From: Zarea fungicola
Taxonomy: Eukaryota > Ascomycota > Sordariomycetes > Hypocreales > Cordycipitaceae
Length of the DNA: 34,769 bases
Direction: 5' to 3'
NCBI GenBank assembly: GCA_900169235.1
Contig: FWCC01000461.1
Coordinates: 1-34,769, forward strand
In this document: piece by piece, positions 1 through 10,641 of the stretch
Layout of the letters: every line of letters starts with the position of its first letter
Position numbering within the stretch: position 1 is the stretch's first letter
Notes under the pieces: model-generated
What the model was told of the DNA's origin: nothing
The model's input: only the letters and a program-made list of their open reading frames with translations
The model's database searches: none
Made by a program: the position numbers and the translations under genes

Positions 1-23
1 TACAAATACAAATACAAATACAA
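1..23. repeat. Short TACAAA tandem repeat at the window edge
   Basis: The first 23 bases consist of nearly four copies of the hexamer TACAAA. The array may continue to the left of the window, so its true length is unknown. Confidence 0.8.
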
Positions 24-682
24 CGAAGCCTCACAAGCTTTTCATTTTGAAATGTAGGTGGTACACGCCACAGGTTTAATACTACATAAAGGACCAGAAG
101 TTTAACAAAATTAATTCCCAGGATGAAGGTTTAAATAAATTGGGTGCTTGGCTTAGAAGTTGTGATGAATGGATGTTCAGGTGTGCCGTGGACCCTTTTG
201 CTAAGGCGATCACGGTATGTGCCATACTTTGGGCCAAATGCGGAGAGAAAACAAGAACAAGAACAAGAACAAGAACAACAAGAACAAGAACAAGAACAAC
301 AAGAACAAGAACAAAAAATATATATCCTAGACCAGCGTGTTGGTCTCTCGTAGTTTGACTGCTCCATAGCGCTAGGGAAGCAAGAGTGGTATCGCACCCT
401 GATTTAATGACCTACCGGGGAAATTGGTTCCAAAATGTAACAACAAGCAACAGCCGGAAGGACTTATGGAATCTCGGCTTTAATGGGCAATAATGGCAGA
501 AAATGATTTGCACTGTTGGCTATCAAACTGATAAATGACTACCGCAGAGCTACCCATGAAGGCCAAATGTTCAACCCAGCCTATTTTTACTCCAATTCTG
601 TGGTTGGATAACAAGTTGCTATGTGCAAGTTGAAAGGAGCAATGTAAACCTTTAAATTCCTGAAGAGGCCAAGAGTGTACAA
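24..682. other. Non-coding stretch downstream of the esterase, holding a microsatellite
   Basis: Apart from the AAGAAC microsatellite at about 250-315, I see no gene here. The open frames are short and low in complexity because they run through the repeat. This is the 3' flank of the minus-strand carboxylesterase that ends at 683. Confidence 0.6.
250..315. repeat. AAGAAC hexanucleotide microsatellite with AAC interruptions
   Basis: About ten copies of the hexamer AAGAAC are broken twice by an extra AAC triplet, so the array has a higher-order pattern of 6,6,6,9. It is strongly strand-asymmetric (purine plus C on the plus strand). It generates spurious Thr/Arg-, Gln/Glu- and Cys/Ser-rich open frames on both strands, which should not be annotated as proteins. 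Confidence 0.9.
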
Positions 683-2341
683 TCATAGCCTCATTGATAC
701 ACCGTGCTCAAACCAGAAATCGCATCTCTTTCGTAGTCCATCATCGAGCTTGACCATTTCTGCAGTTGCACCAGTCTGGAATATAAGGCGCGCCTGGCTC
801 TTAGACCATGGCAACCACCGCACCTCCTTACTGTTACAGCTATTTTTACCGTTGGGGCTGTAAGTCTTGATAAAGTTAAGCCAGTAATGCTGCATCAGTG
901 GTGTGATGCCACCATTGACCTGACCCGGTTTGTAACTGTCTGGCGGTGCCTTGGCGTAGTCTGAGCCGAGGAGAGCGTTGAACTCTACAGTATGAGGAAC
1001 TCCCAGCCCCTGTGCAACTTGAGCGGGATCCTCAACATTCCAGAGGTAGGCATAAGAGTTATTGACGCCAAATCTTGTCTGCGATTCCGTAATGTAGAGT
1101 GCTGGGCAAGTATACCGCACCTCCTGGTAGACGTTGCTGACCTGCCTCCAGTAACACCCGATGCCAGGACAGGTCTTGTTCGGGTTGGGGTACATCTCAT
1201 TAATACCTCCAAGCTGCTCAAGTGTCAAAAAGGGGTATGAATCGAGGATGTATTGATTGCTCTGGGCGAGTGTCGTTGTATTTTTTGGTGTGAAAATGGT
1301 GCCACCGTTTGCGTCATCTCCATATATGGTGGGCACCTTGATAAATTTGCCGCTCCGGAACATCTTATATTGATAGTCGGGGACGAGAGTGCCGTCAATG
1401 ATAGGCGTCCAGAGGTAATTAGGTGGATTAGATGCCCCTGGGTAAGCGATGTTGAAGTTCTGCACCTGAAGCTCGGCAGTCGTTTTGTTACGCATACACG
1501 CGAGACTGTCTGCACCAGCACAGCCAAGGCGAGTTGCGAAGTTACGGTAAAGGTACTGAGCCTCGGAGACTGTCAAAGTTGTTGCGAAAGACGGGCTTTC
1601 CGCGGCGGCGGCGTGGAAGAAACCTTCGTCAGTGGCATTGTTGGCAGTGAGATGCAGAGCAATACTTTCGGCTCCGGCACTGATTCCGCCTAAAACAACA
1701 TGACCGGGATCACCGCCGAACTTGCTAATATGGCTCTGCACCCACTTGAAAACTTTGCGCTGATCCAGCAGGCCAACATTTGGTGTGACCTTGTCACCGT
1801 CACTGAGAAATCCATATGGGCCAACCCGGTAGTTCAAGTCAACAACCACGATGCCATAACCACTGGCTGCTATGAGTCCAGAGGCATTAATATTTGGGTT
1901 CGAGTTTTTATTGAAACCACCACCCTGGATGAAGAGATAGACGGGTAACTTGGAAGTAGACGTGGCGTTCGACGGTGTCTGGACATTAAGGAATAGGCAG
2001 TCCTCTGAGGTGGCGGTACTGGAAGCTGAGGCACCTGTCTCAAGACAGTACTTGCGTTTCTACTAAATCTTAATATGTAACCAATGTGACTGTGTATTGT
2101 GTGTGCTGTATTGATGGCATACCGTGTCTGCTAGCTGCACCTCGGCAACATACTCAGGGTCTTGGGGAGGGGCAAATCTCAAATTCCCAATCGGAGGAGC
2201 TGCATACCGAATGCCCTGCCATTGAGTGATACCGTTCGTGAGACTGACTCCCTTATACTTGCTGTAACCAAGGTCGATAGTGTCTTGGATGTTGGCGGCG
2301 GCTGCGCAGAACACAAGAGCAGAGATCAAAAGTCGCTTCAT
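683..2341 (-). CDS. Secreted type-B carboxylesterase/lipase family protein, 531 aa, two exons
   Basis: Exon 1 is 2341-2123 and exon 2 is 2059-683. The 63-bp intron has donor GTATGC and acceptor TTTAGTAG. The protein opens with a signal peptide (MKRLLISALVFCAAAA). Cholinesterase-fold landmarks follow in order: the EDCLFLNV motif near residues 92-99, an oxyanion segment QGGGF at 118-122, the nucleophile elbow GGISAGAES with Ser200, and the histidine segment GVPHTVEF with His429. Length fits the family (about 530-560 aa). Known members hydrolyse carboxylic esters with a Ser-Glu-His triad. Here the block that usually reads NEGT reads NGGT (Gly325), so the expected acidic residue is absent. The elbow also has Ile where Glu is common. 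It may be weakened, use another acid, or have lost activity. It lies 2.3 kb from the O-methyltransferase, head to head. A cluster role, such as deacylation of a product, is inference only. Confidence 0.88.
2060..2122 (-). other. Intron of the carboxylesterase gene
   Basis: Donor GTATGC at 2122 and acceptor TAG at 2062-2060 join Thr73 to Lys74 in phase 0 and restore the EDCLFLNV block. Reading through the intron meets stop codons, which supports its removal. Confidence 0.85.
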
Positions 2342-2434
2342 TGCGAATATGAAAATGCTGGCACTGAGCCTATTTCACAGTTTAGACAGCTATGAGGAAT
2401 AAATCATGGAATAGCTATCGGCACGGACGGGAAG

Positions 2435-2445
2435 CCATTTATATA
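2435..2445 (-). promoter_or_regulatory. TATA-like box of the esterase gene
   Basis: On the minus strand TATATAAATGG lies about 95 bases upstream of the esterase start codon, a usual distance for a fungal TATA element plus 5' leader. This is a positional inference only. Confidence 0.45.
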
Positions 2446-4533
2446 CCGCAAATACTAGTTGAAAAAGCCGACTTGGTCGACTTTCGCATCGGATCTTTAC
2501 CCCAGAAACTAAAATGGAGGCTATTTTGCCGGCGTATTAACCTCATCCGTAAACCTTGATTTAAACGTGTAATTGCCGAATTTGCCGTAGCGGTGGCCTA
2601 ATTTCTTGGCAGAGTGCGCTAGGACGAGGACGCCGTCATGCAAAGCTAATTTGGAGGACGCGACAAATTATCTAGAGTCTTGGCTGCTCCGTGGTTTTGC
2701 ATATATCATCCTTCTGCTATATATGTAGCTGTCATTAAAATCAAGCCATCGTCGGGTGTGGTAGGGAGCTGTTTTAGCGGGATAAAGAGTAATGGGACTC
2801 AAGGTCAACTGCAAAACCAATATGCCTTTGATCGCCTGTTGACGACAGCACGCTAACCCTTGTATTCATATTCGTTACTAGTAGCAGTGACGTGTTTCAC
2901 ACAATCTGCTCATAGTTACGCACTCAACCACCCGTACAAAAGCTAATCCTGTGGCTTAAGACGTGGTAGAGAGGCGGCGCGCGACACAAAAACTGTTGCC
3001 TTAGCTTTGTCCAAGGAGCGCCGCAGCACTGAGCTAGACACACCCAATTTCACAGCTGCACCAACGGAGGGCTTCCAAAAAATGCCGTGTTAACGGCGAC
3101 TTGTCCGTTCATCGGCCTAGTGGAGAATCAAAAGATCACCTAGTTTCAGGGGTGACCTGCATGGCAACTTGCGAGAATACAGGAGAAAAATGACCGGAAT
3201 TGATGACAACGGCAGTACACGGTGGCATCAGGCTCTTGGTTTGCCATGCGCAACGTTGTCACTGCGTAGGCTTCTGAAGAGAAAAGAAAGTTGTAATGTC
3301 TGCAAGTGAGATAAATCTTTGTGAGAACAGATATATCCACCCAATAAGTAATAAAGGCACGATCAAATTTTTTTTTTTTTTTTTAGCTGCTCCAGAATGT
3401 GGCAGTTTTTCAGAGAGAAAGCTACGAAAAGCACGGTAGTGTTCTCCCCGCCCCCCGAGCTTGAGCCCAATGGGGAAAATTGGGGTTTATTACTTGCATA
3501 GCTTCTCGCTGTAAGCTAATCGGACGAACTTGAAGCCGTTTGCTGCTCAGCTTTTATTGGTGACTGGCATGGCCGTTGGTTGATCCATGCTTATTATTGT
3601 TGCCCGCCTGGGCAACCAGTCTGTCTCACACATTATTAACCAGAACAGGTCACTTTTGCCGCCCAAGGTATATGTATATAGTGGAACAAACCCATAGTTA
3701 AGTGGGTAGTTAGATCTTCATAATGAGTACCTGAATCATCGGATTTAGCACTTGCAGCAACATCATATTATACGCCGTGTATTATTACCGAGTGGCATGG
3801 TCGGAATAAATTATGCAGCAACCCGCTCACCGGACTCTCTTTTGCGTGCGGCGCTAGTACCCAGGGCTGAGAGGCTCATTCTAGGGCTCGCCCATGTAAC
3901 TTTAAACGACTAGCGGTGATGATCCATGGGTGACTGTAATTATCGTCAGCACGCAAGGCCCTGCGCTGGCGGCTCCTAGCAAGGCTCCTTCGACCCACAG
4001 TGTAAGTCTTGTGGGTATCTTGTCAGGCTTGTCGTTCCGTAAAACCATTTTACTCGAAATTTCCGCAGCTTACAACTTGTCTAGTTCTGCTGATCGCCCA
4101 TCCACTTCCTGAAATAGCACCCTAATAAGCTTTCTCCAGAATGAGATTATCATCTCAGCTGAAGTCTGCGAACAAATTCACCCGCTTATATGGAGCAATA
4201 GCGGCTGCTTGCGGACGATTCTGAAACAATAGACGTATTCGAAGATAAACTGAGGCAGCCATGATTCAGCGCAATGCCCCAAAAAATACTCCAAGCTTAT
4301 CGAATGGAACCACCTTTCAAGAATATCCAACTGTAGGATGCTACAACCTTAATTTTTAGTGGCATTTTCAGACAAACCAGACCCGCATCAGCCTAGGTGA
4401 GTGAGAAGATCTGCAGAGACAAAGCATTGCCTAAGTACTACGCAGTGTTGCCCCGAGCTGCGGTGCCAGTAAGCCGAGTGATTGGGGCGACTCCTGTGAG
4501 CAATAGACGTTAGTTTTCCGTATTACTGCAGAG

Positions 4534-4540
4534 TATAAAT
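4534..4540 (+). promoter_or_regulatory. TATA-like box of the O-methyltransferase gene
   Basis: TATAAAT lies 100 bases upstream of the ATG at 4640, consistent with a fungal core promoter. No experimental start site is known. Confidence 0.4.
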
Positions 4541-4639
4541 TATGAGGCGTGTGTCGTTGAGTGTTCAATCGGTTTATCCCCGACAAGAAAGCTAGCGAGC
4601 AACTTGCAAACAGCACAGTTTACAGCACAGGTTAACATC

Positions 4640-5932
4640 ATGACTGCCACCACTCTTGTTGAAGCCCTACCTCAGGCGATTCCCATCCACGTTGAGGCTA
4701 CTCCGAAGTCCCAAACAGCACAAATTACCATCAATCCCGCTGAAGATTTACAGCAACAGGAGACCACGACCACTCCAGATGAGGAATCGCATGAAGATGA
4801 TCTCGTCGTCACTCCTATCCATACATACCTTTACAATATGATTGAACTGGGCATCGTCCGCACATTGTTCGAACGCAATGTTTTCGATGCTATCCCAGTC
4901 GAAGGCGCCATTGAGATCAAGGAGCTTGCTGAAAAAACCGACTTTGAACTGGCCTTGCTCAGTCGCTTCATCCAGTTTCTGGTTCTTGCCAAGTGCCTTC
5001 ACAGCCCTGCACCTGGTCGAGTTGCACACACAGAAAAATCACAAGTATTTCTCTATCCCACAGCTGTGAATTTCTTGTCGCTTGACGTTGATTTCTTCAT
5101 GGGGCCTGCTACCCGTTGGCCTGATTACTTCGAGAAGAACGGTTTCAAAGAGCCAGAGTCCTCTAAGCGTACCCCTCTTGGCCTGTGCTATGGCTATCCA
5201 GACAAATCAATATACGACGTCATGCCTCTCCTCCCAGGCAAGAGGGCTGCCATATTTAACGCGGCAATGGCAGATACCATTGATGAGATGCCATTTGTGG
5301 GCTTCTATGATTTCAGCTGGATTCCCAAGCATGCGTCTGTGGATAATGATCCGAATCGCACATTAATTGTGGATGTTGGTGGCGGCAAAGGCCAGGCTCT
5401 TAAGGCAATAATCGAAGAGAACCCTGCAATTTCTCCTCGGCGATGTGTGCTACAGGACCAGTCTACATCAATTAATGAGGCGATAGCGGAAGATGACGTG
5501 GTGGTTAAAGACATTGCGAAAGTGATTTCCAGCTTCTTCGAGCCCCAGCTGATCAAAGGTATAAAAGAAACCCCTACCATTCAACTCTGTTCTGTATTTT
5601 TTGCGAGTTGTATTTAACTATCTATAGGCGCCTTGGTATACCACATCCGCCGAGTCCTCAACGACTACCCCGACAGTGAGGCCCGCGTTATTTTGAAGCA
5701 ATGCCGCGATGCTTGTGCTGATGACTCTACTGTGCTGGTATCGGAACAAATTCTACCTGATGTGCTGTCACTGGACCTGGCGGCCATGGATATATTTATG
5801 CTGAACTATGGCGGCAAGCGCAGGACGAGGGCTATGTTTGAGGAGCTGGCTGGCTCCGCCGGTCTGAAGGTCGTGAGTGTTTCGGCCGACAAGGCATCTG
5901 GACAGGCCATGATTGAGATGGTTCCTATTTGA
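4640..5932 (+). CDS. SAM-dependent O-methyltransferase (plant COMT-like family 2), 407 aa, two exons
   Basis: Exon 1 is 4640-5558 and exon 2 is 5628-5932. The intron is GTATAA...CTATAG, phase 1, rejoining the block KGALVYHIRRVL. The ATG at 4640 follows AACATC; the frame is also open for 36 bases upstream but has only a TTG there. Residues 1-55 are a low-complexity, Thr/Gln/acidic leader. A winged-helix/dimerisation region spans about 58-165. The SAM-binding loop VDVGGGKGQAL is at 244-254. The family block that normally carries the catalytic His (LHDW/LHDY) reads LNDYPD, with Asn318 in place of His, so chemistry may be altered or lost. Members methylate hydroxyls of aromatic polyketides and other secondary metabolites in the cytosol. 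The gene stands alone about 7 kb from the transcription factor, and membership of the PKS cluster is uncertain. Confidence 0.88.
5559..5627 (+). other. Intron of the O-methyltransferase gene
   Basis: The 69-bp intron starts GTATAAAAG and ends CTATCTATAG. Splicing joins Lys306 to a split Gly codon and restores the conserved KGALVYHIRRVL block. Unspliced, the frame stops shortly after. Confidence 0.85.
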
Positions 5933-6815
5933 GGTTTTTCTCAGTATTCATGTTATTGTCTCACTGCTACCGAGATACTCCCCAGAGCTGTTAACTTGTA
6001 GATTGATTTTATGGTAGCGGCAACTTTCAATTCAAGTACATTTTTTTACTCGCGCTGGTAGGCCCTCCGAGTATACTCTACATCTAGTTTCTTAGTACGG
6101 ACGTTTCCATATGGAAGTGGAGTCTCCCTAGTTGGGTGTATCTGCAGCTTGAAAATGTCTCGTGAAACTGTTTCGTAAGAGATAGTTCCACAGCCATTAT
6201 CATCCAGATTGACCTGAGCATTCCGACACTGCAAGGCTTGTCAGGCAGCTAATACTGCTAGATTTGACCCGAATCCAATGACTTGAGTATACCTGCCGAA
6301 GCTTGCATGCGTATGTCAGGCCAGGAAATCGGTACGCGTTGGAACATGGACGAGGTGAGCTTGGCCATGAGCAAAGTTGTCCAAGCGAGCTAAATTAGCT
6401 CTCCATACACCTCACGGCTCGCAAATTTATTTGAACTAAAAGCTAATTCCACTATAATCTATATGTATCGACTGTTAGCCATGTCAAAGAGATACCCTTC
6501 ATTCAAGGATCGTTGTAATGTATGTTGCGAACCTGCGACCATCTTGAACTGGAGCCTGGCCGCTACTGTCTTGCATTGTTTCGAAATTACGGAAACTTAT
6601 GCATTATGTAAAATGAGAGAACATATAATCAACAGATCATCGTCTGCGAGTTTGCTGACTCAACCTGGCCGCTCCTCGCCTAAGACTTCTATTGTCCGGT
6701 TACCGATAAAGAGCTGCTCCGTGGCCAAGTGAGTTAAAACCCTAGCTTTTATAGGCCAGAATCTCTGTCAGAGCATACTGATGGCCAAATCCTCCCACGG
6801 CCTAGCCCACTGCAA

Positions 6816-6833
6816 GATAAAGTGCACTTTATC
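6816..6833. promoter_or_regulatory. Perfect 18-bp palindrome made of two inverted GATA sites
   Basis: GATAAAGTGCACTTTATC equals its own reverse complement and presents GATA on both strands. GATA factors (AreA/NreB type) bind such sites in fungi, but no adjacent gene start is evident, so function is open. Confidence 0.3.
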
Positions 6834-8753
6834 GTTACTAGATGAACGTAGCTAGTTCGAGCCTTAATATCCACTAGCCATTAGGAGTTCGGCCAACGTT
6901 GTTCATCACAGACACTGATGTGACGGTATGAGGTGCTTCCACGTGCTTCCACGACCATTTCTAGTTGGAAGCCGAGAAGGTAAGATATTAAAGCTTTCCA
7001 GATAATGTAAGAACAATTCTGTTACTGGAGCTCTAGTTTTACCTGCCCTATCTTATTCCAAGTTAGCTCAGATTAGCAAGCCAGACATGCAGTTCTGAGG
7101 AGGTACAAGAATTGGTTGTGCTAGCTCTATTTGCCTTTAGGAGATCACTATTCTATTTTAAAAATGAACTATAAGAAAGGAGCACATATTGCACCCTCTG
7201 GCTGGGAGCTCTAAAAGACAGCGTATGGAAATTCTCTTATGCGTCCGTATTGATAACCATGGACGAATACAATGACTGGCCAATTGATGGAGGGTTTTAC
7301 TGCAACAGCAGCCACCAGTGGCGTTGTTACTGTAAGCAGTCAAAGCTAACTATCGCTCACAAGGTGTGCAGAGGTCACTGGGCAGATAATCCGTAAACAA
7401 TGCCAGTCGCAATGCTCCTGTTAAATCGGCTGGTCAAAATTGGAGAAGCTTCACCCACCGGCTACGGAAATTGTTTCCGCGGGGCGAAATTTCATCCGTT
7501 CTTGTATAATGAACAGCAATGGTGCAAAGGTCTGTTCCTTCTTCGATATTGCGAATCTTTGGACAAGTCTCGAGTCGGCCGAAGATAACGCTATAAAACG
7601 AGTACTTGAGACTGTGTAGGGCATTAATAAGGCAGGCGGCCTTTACTCACGCGTTGGTAATAGCCGGGTAGGGGGCCAGTAGAGCAAAATATAGATGCGG
7701 GAAGTGACGGAATTGCCAAAAGTGCCAACGTGGTTGGTAGTGACGAAGAGAATGCCGGTATAGTACTCCGGACTGTGGAGGGCTAGCTGCGAGACTGTTG
7801 GGGTCACAGTTTTCAATCTGGCCGGCTTCTAGCAAGAGAGAGGGCCTCTCCAATAAAGAGAATGCAGCCCCCGCGGCAGTCTAGTGTGGAATTAGCTTTA
7901 TGACGGCCCCCAACAAAGTCGGCGTTGGATCTAAGGTCTCCTTGCGGCATGATAAACATCATGCATGGCAATGATAGATCGAATACCAGCCTCGTGTTTT
8001 TTTTTTGGACAGGGCTTCTGGAAATGGGTGGCATTCAGTTCACCCAGTGACTCAGTTGCTTGAGATACATGTGTTGTGTTCGTGAGACCAAGCTGCAGTC
8101 CTGATCTTACCCACTTTTGGAGAAACGTGCAGGGGGATTATCAATCTTTTACCCAAAAACTCGCCAGTTTGGGTCGATCATGGCATAAAAGCATAAAAGA
8201 ATGAAATTAACTTTGCAAAGAACAAGATCAACCTTAACAGTATCGTATGTTGCTGATACCTGATCGAGGTAATGCTGGGTGACAAGACTCTCGGCCATGT
8301 TTCTGCGGCGGGTTGGCAGCATCAAAAACTACAAGTGTTATCTTCTTGAGTTGACTAGAGGTACGTCAAGGCAAGCTGTTCTAATGACTTGGTCGGCGCA
8401 CTTAGATGATGGAAGCGGGAGCTCACCTGCCACATTTTCCTACTCAGCATAATGAAGCCAAATACACGATACGTCAGGATCAACTCCTCACCAACCCCCC
8501 TACATTACTGCCCCGTCGAGTATATCTTCAAAGATTCCTTTTAGTGGCTGCGGGGCGATAGCGAGAGGAGCTGTTCCTGAGGCTGAAACTACCGCTAAAT
8601 AAACTACTTGCTGGGACAATGCAGACGCGCCTGTTATCATAGGCCTCCTCATCGGCGCACCGCGATGGAATACACTTTGTTTTCTGGGTCAGACGACCGG
8701 CTGGCAGCCGATCCGAATCCCAGTCTAAATACCAACTCACCGCTATAATATCT

Positions 8754-9232
8754 CTATCTACTACCTTCATCATACAAGACAAAATCCTGCATGAAGTTAA
8801 TTACGGCCTGATTGCCAAGTTTCCCCTTGGTATCCAGCTCAAGCGTCCAGTAGTGCATAGACATCCTGTATCGACCGATACTACAAGTCCTAAGTAATGT
8901 TCGGCGCGCTTGCTCAGATCCCTTCCATGTCATCAACATTCTTGATAAGACGGACGGGAATGGTATCAGGAGTTCAGATTTTTTTCGCTTCGAAACAGTG
9001 GAATGAAAAGCTCCTCATGACAGGCCCGACGTCTCGCCGTATCGTCGATGTAGACGCCTTGTACCTTGATGGGGTAGGCTTCCAGCCTAGCTTTGACACC
9101 GAATGGATAACTCTCATAGTATATACCTAATCCGGTAAAACGTTGTTTTGCACCGGTAAAAATAGCATCAAATAAAGTGCCGCTTCGTGGCATTGGCTGC
9201 ATTGAAACCAATTGATAATTTGATGAATGCAT
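8754..9232 (-). pseudogene. Probable frameshifted relic of an unrecognised protein gene
   Basis: On the minus strand a frame opens at 9232 and stops at 8966 just after a run of seven A (8977-8983 on the plus strand reads T). From that same run a second frame is open without interruption down to 8754. Together they give about 155 codons of protein-like sequence, including GTLFDAIFTGAKQRFTGLG, YYESYPFGVKARLEAYP and HYWTLELDTKGKLGNQAV. The two frames meet at the homopolymer, which suggests a one-base indel (real decay or a sequencing error). I do not recognise the family, and no clean splice signals rescue the reading frame. Confidence 0.3.
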
Positions 9233-9942
9233 AAGACGCCAGCTTAGCCACTACAAGGTACACGTCATCTAAGCATGAAGATTTCTTGCTGATTAGTAAT
9301 ATGGAACTTCACTTTCAGTTTCTGCCTAAACCTAGGAATTCTGATTTCCCTGCCAGCAGCGACGAGGCACTGCCCAAACAACTCCAACCGCCCACATACA
9401 TACCAATTTGTTTTGGGCGACTACTGCAAGTTCAATTGCGCATAGCAAGCGTAGCAACGCAATTTTACCCCAAGCTGTACTTATATACTCCAGTTTTCAC
9501 TTAATTGCTAAGATCTGTGTTTAGTAATCCACGCCCTGACTTGTAAGCCTGATGGCACAACCAACGGATATGGGTCAGCACCAGCACATTAGATGCCGAA
9601 CTTGCTAGTGGCTTAAAGGGCCAGAAATTAGTTCAATGCTGGTGTTACAGAGTTTGCGAACACCTCCACTCAGTTTCAAAGTGTAGAAAACCAAGGCCCG
9701 CCTCTGAGCTCAGCCCAGCATCGATCCACTTGTCGTCTTATTATACATGGGCTGCTTTCCCATTTTGGTCACATTATGTACATACTCTGTAAATACGGCA
9801 GGCCGCAGCGCGTAGGCACCAGTAGGCTGATTCTTCTAAATTACCTCTAATATTGGCTCTGCGTTATGATGTTAGCAGTCATTTGTCAACAAGAGCCAGC
9901 CCAAGCTCGCTACGGGGCTACACATGGGCAATTAGTTGCCTG

Positions 9943-9950
9943 TATAAATA
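9943..9950 (+). promoter_or_regulatory. TATA box of the GPI-CFEM gene
   Basis: TATAAATA lies 99 bases upstream of the ATG at 10042, followed by a pyrimidine-rich leader (CCCAACTATCCC). The arrangement is typical of a strongly expressed fungal gene. Confidence 0.5.
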
Positions 9951-10041
9951 CCCAACTATCCCAAAGTATCTCTCCAGCTTGCACAAACATTCAATTAGCC
10001 TTGTTTCTATTCTATAAAAGTCACAATTCACGCCCTCGGTC

Positions 10042-10641
10042 ATGCGCACCTCTGCTATCCTGGCTGCTGTTGTGGCAAACGGTCTCTGCGCCACAGCCCT
10101 CGATGTTCAGAGCTCACTGTCTGCATCTGTCAACGCTATTCCACAGTGCTCCCTCTCCGCATTCAAGAATGCTCTTGATAAAAAAGGTTGCGATACCAAC
10201 ACAGCTGCGGCTGCTACTTTCGACTGTCTGTGCAAGTCTGTAACTGAGATTTCCGCGAGCATGGCGCTCAGCGTAAGCGACGCGGATTGCCTTACGAGTG
10301 AGTCCAATTCTATTTTCTCACCATTTACTTTCCAGGATAGTATTTGCTAACCTTTATACTTTCTAGCCTGGGCGGCGGCGGTAGCTAGTGTTTGCGCATA
10401 CTGGACCACTGTCAGCACGTCCGCAAGTGATTTCGCCCAAGCGACCAAAGCTCTGGGCTCCGAGTTGGGGGCTAGCGCAACCACCACTGCTGCCCCTCCT
10501 GGTTCCGTCAATGGTACGGTTACCAAGGGTTCGCCAACTTCGACTGCTGCCGCGACCTCGTCCTCTAAGGCTCCTGGCGTCATTAACACCCCTGTTCCTC
10601 TCTTCATTGGCGCAGCTGCTTTGGCCGGTTTGCTGGTTTAA
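10042..10641 (+). CDS. GPI-anchored CFEM-like cell-surface protein, 176 aa, two exons
   Basis: Exon 1 is 10042-10297 and exon 2 is 10367-10641. The intron begins GTGAGT, contains TTGCTAAC and ends TTTCTAG, phase 1. The protein has a signal peptide at residues 1-19. A CFEM-like core follows with Cys36, Cys50, Cys62, Cys64, Cys83 and Cys95 and the FDCLC signature with Asp61. It has six cysteines instead of the canonical eight. After it comes a Ser/Thr/Ala-rich stalk (about 105-150) and a hydrophobic C-terminus (PLFIGAAALAGLLV) expected of a GPI-attachment signal. CFEM proteins act at the cell wall or outside the cell, some binding heme, others in host interaction. Missing two cysteines, this copy may not bind heme in the usual way. 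No operon-like link to its neighbours is seen. Confidence 0.85.

Larger units (their letters stand above)
2342..4639. other. 2.3-kb intergenic region between divergent esterase and O-methyltransferase
   Basis: This stretch holds both promoters and no gene I can support. It contains TATA-like boxes near each end (2435-2445 minus, 4534-4540 plus), a run of 17 T at 3368-3384 and a small inverted repeat TTGCCC/GGGCAA near 3599-3614. A segment near 2940-3080 (minus strand) vaguely resembles a Psq-type helix-turn-helix but is too short to call. Confidence 0.55.
5933..10041. other. 4.1-kb gene-poor region
   Basis: I see no intact gene. The listed contents are a perfect 18-bp palindrome at 6816-6833, a direct repeat of GTGCTTCCAC around a CACGTG at about 6932-6952, a probable frameshifted relic on the minus strand at 8754-9232, and the CFEM gene promoter at the right end. 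Base composition is ordinary with no strong AT-rich or RIP-like decay. Confidence 0.55.

Noticed and set aside
131..397. Open frames rich in Cys/Ser (minus) and Thr/Arg or Gln/Glu (plus)
   Set aside because: They are translations of the AAGAAC microsatellite in different frames and have no other features.
1253..1693. 146-codon plus-strand frame
   Set aside because: It is antisense to the carboxylesterase, whose minus-strand frame carries the family motifs. This frame has none.
2940..3080. Minus-strand stretch resembling a Psq/pogo-type helix-turn-helix (AAVKLGVSSSVLRRSL)
   Set aside because: It is only about 45 codons, with no transposase DDE region, inverted repeats or target-site duplication nearby. 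Chance or a very old relic cannot be separated by eye.
6840..6870. TAGTTCGAGCC resembling a tRNA B box
   Set aside because: No matching A box, acceptor stem or anticodon arm can be folded around it.
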